From NCBI GenBank assembly GCA_031409855.1, contig JANNYA010000226.1, forward strand, positions 1 through 64,000: DNA of 64,000 bases, read 5' to 3'. This DNA is from JANNYA01 sp031409855. GTDB lineage: Bacteria; Pseudomonadota; Gammaproteobacteria; Xanthomonadales; SZUA-5. The position numbers and the translations under genes are program-made. Below, in pieces: positions 52,801 to 63,100 of the stretch. The notes beneath the pieces are model-generated. The model was not told the origin of the DNA. It was given only the letters and a program-made list of their open reading frames with translations, and did not search any database. Position 1 is the first letter of the stretch. The number at the start of each line of letters is the position of its first letter.

Positions 52801-54125
52801 ACGAAAGGGTTGTCCTGTTCGCTCAGCTCAGCTGAAATTGATGTGGTCAGCCCGGAATTTCCGGCATCATCGTGGGTGCCCATCCAGCCGGATTTGGCCC
52901 CGCGCATTTCCGCTTCAAGCTCGATGACAAAACTGGTGGCGTCGGAAAAGCGATCCTCAGGGCTTTTTGCCAACGCTTTTTTCAACACTGCATCCACGCG
53001 CTCTGACAGCTGCGGGGAAAACTCACGCACACTCGGTGGCGGCTGATTTAGATGTTGATAGATGATTGCCTCGCGCGTGCTGCCAGAAAATGGCCGCCGC
53101 CCGGTAAACAGCTCAAACGCCAGCAGCCCGAGCGCGTAAATATCACTGCTCGCGTTGACCACAGTGCCGCGCAGCTGTTCGGGTGAGCAATAGGCGATGG
53201 AACCTACAATCTCGCCAATTTGCGTGCGTCCACTATCGTTATCTAGTTTTTTCGCCACGCCAAAATCAGCCAGACAGCAATTACCTAGTTCATCCAGCAA
53301 GACATTGGCAGGCTTGAGATCGCGATGCACGACACAAGCTTTGTGCGCGGTGCTCAGCGCCATCGCAACTTGACGCAAAATGGCCAGCGGATTTGCCAGC
53401 GGCGTTGCTTTTTGCAGCGCTTGCGCGAGCGAGCCGCCCTTGAGCAGGCGCATCACCATAAAAGCAGCACCCGGTTCGCGCCAAAAATCATAGAGCGGCA
53501 CAATGCACGGGTGTTCAAGCTGGTCGACGAGCTCAGCTTCCGCTTCGAAGCGACAAATGAATTCGGGATCGTCGGCAAGCTCGGGATTAATCACCTTAAT
53601 CGCGACATCGCGCCCAACGCTGAGCTGCCTAGCGCGAAACACCGAACCAAAACCGCCTCGGCCGATTTCCTCGTCAAAGCGGTAGCCGCGTCGGGTCGTG
53701 CCGAGCAGGTGCACTTCGGCGTTCTGCGCTGGGCCAGCCAACGTGTGTTCTGCCAGGAAATCTGGTGCAACGTTGCCCGCAAAAGACTTGGCTGATGCCG
53801 GCTCGTGCTGGATCAGCGTAGTTGCACCGTCGTAGTCCGTGGCAAACCGTGCACTGTTGCGCGGCACCACGCGCGGAAAATGCCTTGGCGCATCGGTTAA
53901 AAGCTGTTCATCTGCAAGCACATTCGCTAAGCGCGCCTGCACTTCTGGCTCAGGCTCAAGCTCAGCTTGCTCAAGCTTGCGCAACAAAAGCAAGACCACC
54001 TCAGCACGCTTGGCTAGCTCTTGCTGCGTAAGCCCCAACCGCGCACGTGCTGCGATCAAACGGCTAGCAAAACTCTCAGTGCCAGCTGGATTAAAGGGGT
54101 GAATAGAGGTGGACAGTATCGACAT
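49842..54125 (-). CDS. HTH-Ser/Thr kinase-STAND ATPase-TPR signalling protein
   Basis: Protein of 1427 aa with an unusual chain of domains. An XRE-type helix-turn-helix (about 21-70, RLGLTQQELAKRAEV) is followed by a Hanks-type kinase (145-380: GRGGFGSV, Lys167, HRDLKPAN with Asp259, DFG 277-279). Next is an nSTAND1-type NTPase (about 435-750) with Walker A GASGSGKS (Lys494) and Walker B LLLVIDQFEEL. A basic linker leads to a transmembrane helix (about 940-957, LRWIAALLSLILAVAVWQ) and a C-terminal TPR array (970-1420). It could transduce an external TPR-sensed signal to a kinase and a DNA-binding head. Kinase and ATPase residues are intact. Confidence 0.88.
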   Translation of the reverse strand: MSILSTSIHPFNPAGTESFASRLIAARARLGLTQQELAKRAEVVLLLLRKLEQAELEPEPEVQARLANVLADEQLLTDAPRHFPRVVPRNSARFATDYDGATTLIQHEPASAKSFAGNVAPDFLAEHTLAGPAQNAEVHLLGTTRRGYRFDEEIGRGGFGSVFRARQLSVGRDVAIKVINPELADDPEFICRFEAEAELVDQLEHPCIVPLYDFWREPGAAFMVMRLLKGGSLAQALQKATPLANPLAILRQVAMALSTAHKACVVHRDLKPANVLLDELGNCCLADFGVAKKLDNDSGRTQIGEIVGSIAYCSPEQLRGTVVNASSDIYALGLLAFELFTGRRPFSGSTREAIIYQHLNQPPPSVREFSPQLSERVDAVLKKALAKSPEDRFSDATSFVIELEAEMRGAKSGWMGTHDDAGNSGLTTSISAELSEQDNPFVGLSAFDESNARQFFGREAMIECLLDRLRESVEARAQGLSRALFVVGASGSGKSSVVRAGLIPALRAGQIKGADRWLISTFMPGAQPLQALQAALLRVASIAPDGLDALMQERTGFSRAIDRSLAPGTELLLVIDQFEELFTLCTDTSERELFIAQLCNALLEPYSRLRAVFTLRADFLDRPLQHVDLAELLRARTEMIPAMTMEELERAIVGPAKRAGLVFEPGLVAAILADMGGQASALPMLQYSLAELFRRRAGFELTLSAFRQMGGIRGALANRAQSTFEALDAPAQLATQQLFLRLTTLGEGREDTRRRAFLHELNALFTDPTPLQKAINAYSDARLLSHDRDQASALIANEFQGERLATVEVAHEALLRSWPLLQDWLAGSRADLRLQRQLAEATKQWQEAPAEGKDAAGFLASSARLAQYLPVRERGLVRLTEPETQFLDASFAHEQAAAEMARERNERELMQAQALAEQERKIARAALERADADSRSKRRLRWIAALLSLILAVAVWQTARLNERGKALQVQTDRANVEARSANALSEFWRSLFATADPNQAKGRDPTVKEVLELGIDKAALLSETPAVQAKLLLQMSQSLRSLGKLERSLAALDQAQKALGILQQDRTQAELVSELGLERGRILADLARPEEALAVLERVRAMQAENRAAPLARAVTMNIIASIYNDQNRYAEAAPLLEQTLALRQNGASEVDIVTAHNNLGFALLQMGRAKDARLHFLAVLEKRQKLLGPLHTELAIAQMNLGNVERDLGQFSAARTHYDAAEVILRKLLDATQPHPLFASLATNRAACAMLERDLPRAERLYQSAWAAQKAMFGVDSPQQSGALLGLGRLALLNAHSDTELAAARTTLAQALAFAQTRVGERHPSLAAAAARLAEVNLRLNDRAESQRWLEFGESVIATADARDLRLRTERAALRMLAADLASDAAQKRALLAQAQTLLEPAKDLARARELLTELQQRLRQTAPR

Positions 54126-54171
54126 TGCGCGAGCTTAGCCCATGCGCATTACCCTGAACACCACGGGCAAC

Positions 54172-57100
54172 TTACCGAACCCGCATTGCCGGATCCCCAA
54201 ACAGCGTAATTGAATAATTCGATTCCATATGTTCCGGCGCATTCGTTGCTAAATCTGCCTTCGCCGCCTGCAATGACTCGCCTAAGGTATTAATTGCCAC
54301 GCCGCCGCGATCATCAATACGGCCATCCTCGATCAGATCAAAAAAGCGTGTGCCCAGTGCCAAATGGCTGGCGTCTTCCGCCAAGCTGGTCGAGCCGATT
54401 ACCGCTGCCGCCAGTTGATTGCTGCGCAGCATCAGCGCGTGGCTCATGGTGTCAAGATTCGGCATCACGAAATAGCTGTTCCAGCAGCCCCACTGGCTGA
54501 CGATGGCGGGCAAGCCGCTGCGCTGTAGGCTTGCTAACTGCGTGGTGTCGAGCAGATTTTGCGCAGCCCAGCGATTCGGGCTGGAGTGGCCGAGATAGTT
54601 GATCCAATCGCTGCCGCCTGCTAACGCGGCTTTGGCGGAAATTCGCGCATCGTTGATGCCAATCTCATCGCTCAAACCAAACTCCACGGTTTGATTTTGA
54701 CGTAGATAACTCAGCAGTGCGCGGCTGTGCACGGCGAAATGTTCGCTAGCATTGGAGCCGCCCGCGCTGGCGAAAAATTTGGCTGCGGGTGTATCGCCGC
54801 GCTGCACGATTGAGCTGATAGCGCGGCGTAGCTCTTCCACCGTGCGCGCCGGAATGCGCCCGAGCGCGCGCTCAGGAATGCCATCGCTGTTGGCATCCGC
54901 AAATAGTGCATCGCTGGCGGCAAAACGCACGATCAGGCTAGCCACGCGATAAAAGGTAGGAAGATAACTTTGTGAGCCAGCGCCTAAATTGTCGTCATAG
55001 TCGTAACTATCACCACCGACCAGCAGCACGAACTTGGGATTGACTTGCGCTATTGCTTCGCGAATGGCTTGTGGGCTGCGTTGATGCGCGCTGCTTGCGG
55101 CATAGATCGCGTCGGTGCGCATGACTTTCACGCTGTAGCCTCGGCTTTGCTGTAGCGCGATTATTGGTGCCAATTCGGCCTCAAATAGCGGATGCGTGAC
55201 GATCAAATAATCTACCGGGGCAAAGTCGATTTGCGGCGCTGCGGCTGGCGCAAGCGCAGGCGTTTGCAGGTGCGCCAGATCACTGACATACGCAGCGCTC
55301 ACGCGAAGGTCGAGCGCGGCATTCGCAGCCACTTGATCGCGCTTAATCGTGCCATCAACTTGGCTCCAGATCGTGCTGGCGGTGTTGATGCCGGTGAGCG
55401 CAAAGCCGCTGACGGACTCAAAACTATTTCGCATCAGCGCATCGCCCGCGCTGTTGGCGCTGAAGCTGCCGAACGCCAATTCGCCGTCGCTCATGCTGGT
55501 GCTGCGCGTGTAGCTGACGCTAAAACCATCCAGCAGCACAACATCGGCGGCGTAGCCGGTATCGCCCAACACGCGCAGAGTCAGCGTGTTATTTGCCTGC
55601 AGCTGGGCCGCGCTTAAGCTCAGCGTGATCGTTTGTAAGCTCAGGCCATCAAAACGGCGCTCGGCGATTGTTTCGCCGTTGAGCAAGAGCGCAACGCTGT
55701 GATCTGGCGTGTTGCCCGGGTAGTCAAGTCCGCCCCACAAATTCACTTTCAAATTCACCGCGCCGACAGTGCGCGCGGGCAAGCTAAAGCTGCGTGTCAA
55801 TGCAACCGGTGCTGTGGTCGCGACTAGGCGTTGGTCAAACCAAGGGTCGTTACCCGGTGCGCTAAAAGTATATTCGCGATTCGGCGCTTGTTTGATTTCG
55901 GCACTCACGGTGCGCGCAAGCACAGCGCCATCAACAACCGCGCCAGAGCCCACATTTTGCGCCGCTGCCGCATCGTGCTTGATTTCATAAACTCGTTCGC
56001 TGCCGTACAAGCTTGGCCGCGTGCTCGCAAGCCATTCCACGCTGCAGCCGGGGCCAAACGTTGCGCTTAAGCAATCGACAAAGCGCGGCACAGGCACACT
56101 ATTTTCTATGACCGCGATCTCGCCCGTATTTACGCCGCTAGCAAAACCCGCCGCGCTCATTTGCGCAAAGCTCACGCGTTGAATACCGGTTTTGCGCACG
56201 CTGGCAAGCACCGACGTCGCAGCCGTTCCGCGCGCACTGCGCACCGGCGTGGCGGCATTTGAGGCGCGAATTGCGGCCCAATTCAGCGGTTGATCGAGCG
56301 CTGGTGCGCCTACCGAGGCAGCGCCATTGGCGTCTGGTTTGATTTCTGGGTGAAAGCGCGAAACGCCTGTTAAATCAATATCTTCCAGACGAATTTCGGT
56401 GATGCCAGCGGCTTCAACAGTGCGCTGATAGGACTTCGCTGACATGCCATCGCCAGTACGATTGACAATCAAATCCTCATGCAGCGCGCGCCAGTCTTTC
56501 GTGCTATCCGCCCTGCCCCACAACCGATAACCCAAATGCCCGGCTTCGGTGGCGCTGCCAAATTGCACATTGAGCTGGGTGCCCGAACGGGTGGTGTTGA
56601 CGAACGCTAGGCTGACGGGTGTGGTGGCAAACTCGCCACCAAAAATCGCAGTGCCGACAGTTTCTAGCGTGGTGTGACTGCGATCCGAACTTAGATCCGC
56701 ATCTTCATCCACCCGCACCGTCATACTGACATTGGTGCCGCTCGCATTGCCCAAAGCGCAGCGCCGCAGCCAGCCGCCGTCATCCTCACCACGGCTCATC
56801 AAGCCCGCAAAACCACGCAAATTCGCAGCCACCGTCGCGGTGCCCGCCGGGAACGCCAAATCAATGATCGAGCAGCTGCCGTTCACCACATTGGCACTAC
56901 TGATACTGGCACTGGTCGCAAGGCCAACCAAGCTGCCACCGGAAACCGCTAGCTGCGTGGAAACACCGGATTCAATCGCGATATAGCCAATGGTTTCCGG
57001 GTTGAGCAGGCCGGGAATCGTGCCACCCGTATCGTCTGAGCTGGAACTTTCCAGCGCCGCTTCAAAACCGCTGCTGGACGCGTTGCGTATCGCCGTGGTT

Positions 57101-60100
57101 AGCCAAATTCTGGACACGCCGTTCAACGCCGGAATCCCGGGCAATGCGGGTACATTCAAGTTGCTGCCTTCATTCGGCAAACCCCAGCTTTGCAGCGTGC
57201 TCAACACCACCGGTGTCGCGCTAAAGTCAAAGCCCGCAAGTGTCGGGAAGTTCACGGTTTCCCAGCCCGCCGTTGGGTAACCCGCAAAACCGCCAAAGGT
57301 CGTGGCGCGTTGACTAGCTGAGCTGAGCACACTGCCAACTTTGACTAGCACGCCCGTGCCAGGAACATTAGGTGCAAGGCCGCGCATCGCCACATCATTC
57401 GGTAAGCGATAGCTGCCCGGCAAAGCCGCCAACCAATGCACCGACATCGTGCCACCCGCACCCGTACAGCCGGCGCAACCTTGCGGCTCGACTTGCGAGA
57501 CATCGAAACTGCTGGCGTTGATATTGCTCAAGCGCACGGCTTTAGGATCGGCGTCGGTGTTATCCGGCTGCACAATCACAATTGGCGTGGCGCTAAAAGG
57601 CTGCGGGAAAAACACGCGCGTGGCGGCGTTTGCACCGGCACCGGTGGCGGGCAAAGTAATTGCGCCGACCGCCAATTTACGGCTCACCGGTGGCGTGCTG
57701 GTGCGTGCGATGAAATTGCCGATGGCGTACACCAAATCGGTGGCCTCACCCCCCATGTTAATGGTGGCGACTGTCGTCATGCCAAGTGTTTCCAGCACGG
57801 TCATGGTGCCATTGTTATTGCCGACGTAAACGCGACTACCGTTCGGGTGTATATCGACCCCTAGTGCCTTGCCGCCAGTGCTGCCGGTGGCAAGCACGCT
57901 TAAGCTCGCGGCGTCGATTTGCGACACGGACAACCCGTTGAAATTGCTGGCATAAATTCGCGTGCCATCGCTACTCACATTGACCGCAAGCGGTGTGTTG
58001 CCGATGCTGGCGCTGCCAACAATGGTATCGGTGGCGGTATTGAGCGCGGTCAAGCGCCCGGTGGCCTGACCATTGACGAAATACACACGGCTGCCATCTG
58101 GACTGATCGCCAAAGCATGACTGGTTGTTGCCACGTTCACTTGCGTGACCACGTTGCCTGGCAAGCTAACCACAGAAACATTCGTGGTGTTTGCGCTGCC
58201 GACATAGAGCTTGCTGCCATCGGGCGTGACGGCTAAACCCGTTGGTGCCGCGGCCACGCCAAACGTTGCCAGCACAGTATTGCTAGCGGTATCAATCACC
58301 GACACTGTGCTGGCATTGCGATTGCTGACATACAGCCGCGTGCTGTTCGCCGATACCACGCCGCTCCAAGGCCCGGCACCCACGGCAATCGAAGTAATCA
58401 GGGTTTTCGTGGCGGTATTAATCACCTTCACGCTATTGCTTGCCTGATCAATGGCATAAGCGCGCAGGCCATTGGGCGCTACCGCCGCACCGATACCGGC
58501 ACCACCGCTAATCGAATGGGTAATGCTGTTGGTGCCCAAATCCAGCACCGCCATTTGTCCGGTGTTATTGCGCGGCACATACGCAAAGGGGCCAACCAGC
58601 GTTTGCCCGCCCGGCGTGACGCTGTTGGAGGCTTGCGATGCGACACTATCGCCAACCGAATTGCGCGCGATCACAGTGCAACTCACCGGGACGCCATTCG
58701 CCAGCCCTGTCACGGTGACCGGTGCTGTGTTGCTAAAGATGCTGGATGCGCCGCAGGTCACGGTATAGCCAATAATCGCGGCACCGCCGTTGTCGCTTGG
58801 TGCAATGAAACTCAAACGCACTTCGCCATTGCCAGCGGTGGCGGTGCCAATGTTTGGCGCACGCGGCACGATCGGTAAAACCGTGTGGATCACCGCAGGC
58901 GAAACTGACGCACCGTGGCGTAAATCACCGCTGAAAGTCGCGGTTAAAGTTTTTGCCCCGACCGTCGTTGGCGTCAACAAGCATTGCCCAAGCCCGGTAC
59001 CGTTCGTCATTGTACCTTCGCAGAAATCGGTGCCATCGCTAATGCGCATGCTGCCGGTGGTTGGTGCATTGCCACTGCTGGGGAGAACTTCGGCCTGAAC
59101 TAAATACGCTTGGTCACGCGGCGAGGGGTTCGGTGCGTGGGTGATGATCGTGTTGGTGGTGGCAATCGGCGCGCTCAATGTGTATCGGTTCAAAAACACA
59201 TCGCTCAGCGCGTCATTATTAGCGGCAATTAAATTGCTGCTATCGCTGCTAAACACGAGTTCACCGGTATCAGAAATGGCACGCGCGCTCATTGTGGACA
59301 GGGCATTCGCTTGCGTTCCCAATTCGGTCATCGAGCCGCGCGCAATGGTGCCGGTCACCTGATCTTTCACGAACGCATCCGCGAGCCCATTGCTGTCGCC
59401 GCTGACCAAGTTGGTCATGGCGCAAACAAAGCCTAGGTTGCGCCCGTTGCTGCTGATTGAAGGCGCGCTGCAATCGCCGCCCAGCCCTTCGGCGCCGCCT
59501 GCATCGGTGCTGACGCGGGTGGTGGTATTGAGCGTTAAATCACGGACAAAAATATCGGTCACGCCGTTGCTGTCGCCAGCCACCAAATTGCTGGCGGCTG
59601 AGCTAAACGCGACAAAGCGGCCATCGTGGCTAAGTGCGGGGCTATCGCTTGCTGCGTTTGCCTGCGCCCCGAGCGTTGAGATACTGACGCGCACAAGTGT
59701 GCCGTCGCTTAGGGTTTTTACATAGATATCGCGCACGCCGTTGCTATCGCTGGCGATCAAGTTGGTCGATTCAGAAACGAACGCCACGCGGCTGGCGTCA
59801 TCGCTGATTTGCGCGCTCAGGTTATTGCCATCGCCCAATCCGCCAGCAGCGTTGGTGCTGATGATTGTGGTGGCGTTGGTGCTGCGGTTTTTCAGGAACA
59901 CATCTTCTCTCAGATTGTTGTCACCCGCGACCAAAGTGCTATCGGCGCTGTGGAAAATGACTAGATTGCCATCGCTGCTGATCGAGGTGCCTGCGCGCAA
60001 CGCCGTACTGCTGATCTGTGTGCCCGCGCTGCTGGAGCTGACTAGATCAATCGTGCCAGTCACGCGCTGCTTGACGAACACATCGAATGCGCCGTTGCCA

Positions 60101-63100
60101 TCGCTGGCCACCAAATTGCTGGCGGTACTGCGAAAGACCACCGACAGGCCATCGCCGCTAACGGTCGGGAAATCGCTAGCGGCATTGGCCGCCACCGCGC
60201 TCGCGCTTTGACTGATGCGGATGTTGCTGCCATCGTTTCGGTCGGTCAGGAAAACATCGCTGGACAGATTGGTATCGCCATTGATGAGCGTGCTGGACGC
60301 TGACGAATAACTAACAAAGCGGCCATCGCGGCTAATGCTGGCATCCATACTTGCGCCCTCGCTGCGTGCGCCAGGATTGGCGGCACTGGCACGCACGCTG
60401 GCAACGCTCAAGCGATCCCGCACAAATATATCCACCTGCGCATTGCTGTCATTTGCCACCAAATCAGTCGCCGCAGACTGATAGCTAATGAATCTTCCAT
60501 CGGCGCTGATTGCGGGGAATTCGCTCAGTCCACTCAAGGTTTGCGTGCCATTCGCCAACACATTGATGCGTGTGGTCGCATTGGTTTGCCGATCTTTGAG
60601 AAAGATATCGCTTAAAACGTTGGTATCACCTGGGACCAGATTATTTGCACTGCTGTAGAAAGCAATATAGCGCGCATCGCTGCTCATGGATGCCAGCTGC
60701 GAGCCTGCCACACCATACACACCGGTGCTATTAGTGCTCACCATCGCAATCGCGCCGGTATTCATATCTTTCAAAAAAACGTCGTAGTTGTTGTTGACGT
60801 CATTGACTACCAAGCGCCGATTCAGCGAACTAAACGCGACATAGCGGCCATCGGCACTGATGGCGGGGCGGCCAAAACTCGGATCTGTGGGGTTTGCCCC
60901 GCCAACACCAGCGGCGTCGACGCTAACAATTTGGATCGCGCGGGTGAGTCGATCTTTGCGAAAAATGTCCACGGTATCGTTGCTGTCGCCAACGTAAAAA
61001 TTGAACGCCTGCGACTGGAACGCGACATAGCGGCCATCGGCACTCAGCACCGGATTGAAACTGCGAAAGTCGCCTAAAACGTCCGCGCTGTTGCTGCTGA
61101 CGATATCGAGCGTGTTGCCCAGCAAGTCACGCACATAAATGTCATTGTGGATGCTGGTGTCACTGGGTAAAAGTTGCCCACCGGTTTGAAACGCGACAAA
61201 GCGGCCGTCGGCGCTTAAACTTGGTGCCAACTGGTCAAAACCTGCACCCGTATTTGGCGTGCTGTCTTGGTTGCCGTTGGACTTCAGCGTGGCGCGCACG
61301 ATGCTGCCGTCGCTTAAGTCTTTAACAAAAACATCGACCACATTATTGGTATCGCCAGACACCAAATTGCTAGCTAACGAACTAAATGCAACAAAACGGC
61401 CATTCGCGCTTATCACAGGCTCAGCGCTGGCACCGTCGCTTTGCAGGCCGCCAGCGCTGGTACTAATTCGACGCACTAGACCGCTGCGCTGATCGCGAAT
61501 GAAAATATCCCGCAGCGCATTGCTATCATTAAGCACCAAGTCGCTGGCGCTGCTCGCAAAGACTACAAAGCGGCCATCCCCACTTAAGCTGAGCGCGTTG
61601 TTCACCGATGCACCGTTGCTTTCGCTGTAGCCCAATCGCGGGTTTGAAATAAGCACTGGGTAGCTTTCCGGCAAAACCGTTTGCACTACGGGTATTGAGG
61701 TACGCGGCGCATAATTTGCATCGCCCGGCCAGTTTGCGATCAAATTGCGCGCACCTGACGTGCTGGCGCTCCAGAAACATTGATTCGCAGGCAGCACGAT
61801 CAGGCATTGATCGACGCCATCGCTGACCGTGATCGTGCCGGTTGGCGCTGGCGTGCTTAGGAAACTTGACACGTCCAAATCCACCGTAATGTGCACGCCT
61901 TGGCGCAAGCGGCTGGTAGCAGGCATATTGCGGACAATGGCAAAGTTCGCGACCGCTTGCGTGGCGGACACCTGACTGGCTGCCCAAATGCCGCTGGCGC
62001 TGTAGCTGGCAGTCAAGCTGCGCGTGCCAGCACGCAATGGCTGCAGCGTGCAGCTGCCTACTTCAGCTGCAGTCCCAACTAAAGCGACGCTACAGCGCGC
62101 GGTTAATGGATCACTGGCTGGGCCGTCAAGAACCTGCACCGCGCCGCTTGGGAAATCGCCCAAATCCGGCGTTTCCCGCACGTTGAGTTGCACCACAACC
62201 GGTGCCAGCGGCAGCGAAGGATTCGGCAAATTGCTGCTGATGCTGGTGGTTGTAGCGCGGCCGGCATTGACCAGATGACTGGTGCTCGCCATTGCCGCCG
62301 GATGCGCGCCATCGCCGGAATAACACAGCTGCAGCGTCTTGTTGCCGACGCTGTTAAAGCTGATGGCGCAACTATTGCCGGGCAAAGTCACCGTGCACTG
62401 ATGCGCCGGATCAATCGGCGCACTGGCGCAATCGACAGCCTCTTTTACTGTGACGGTGCCAGTGGCAGAGGCGGCTGGATTTCCCGCTGGCGGCGCTAAA
62501 GTCCAACTCAAGGTGATCGGTGCACCATTGACCGACGGATCAGGTGTGTCATTGATGGCGCTGAACTCCACCGCGCCAGTGCTGATGTGGGTTTCGCTGT
62601 CGCTACCGCCATCAAAACCACCGTAGCCCAAGTAATCTGCCACCAGAGTTTTATTGCCGGTGCGCAACGGCGTCAAAATACATTCGCCGATTTCGCCCGG
62701 TGTACCCAAAAGTGTCATCGTACAAAAAGCTGTTGTTGCCTCGTGGCGCGGGCCATCGCGCACTTCTACTAAACCTTTTGGCAAGGCCGCAATCGGGTTG
62801 CCCGCGGTTTTGACCACCTGCGCGCGCACCGTGATCGGCGCTAGCAAACTCGAAGAATCGGGCAAGTCCGAAATGATGGTGGTGACGGTGTTTGGGCCGG
62901 GGCTCATGTACCAATTGACCGCCGGGTTAAAACGTATTCGCGCTTCAAACAGCGCCCAGTGATTTGGCGTTGCGGTGGATAACCTAAAGCTGCCCAAACT
63001 CGTCGTTGCAAATCCAGTGGAGTTATCAAAGCGCACCGCGATGGAGCAGGCAACGCCCTGTGGATTGACCACTCGGCCACGATATACCAATAGCGTGCGG

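Noticed and set aside
59141..60211. Series of plus-strand ORFs across the PD40 repeats
   Set aside because: They are periodic antisense shadows of the repeats in the giant gene; the repeated composition comes from the sense repeats.
59190..61620. Regularly spaced similar DNA segments that could suggest a CRISPR array
   Set aside because: The repeats are long, diverged and in frame within one protein; they encode PD40-like units and have no uniform spacers or cas genes.
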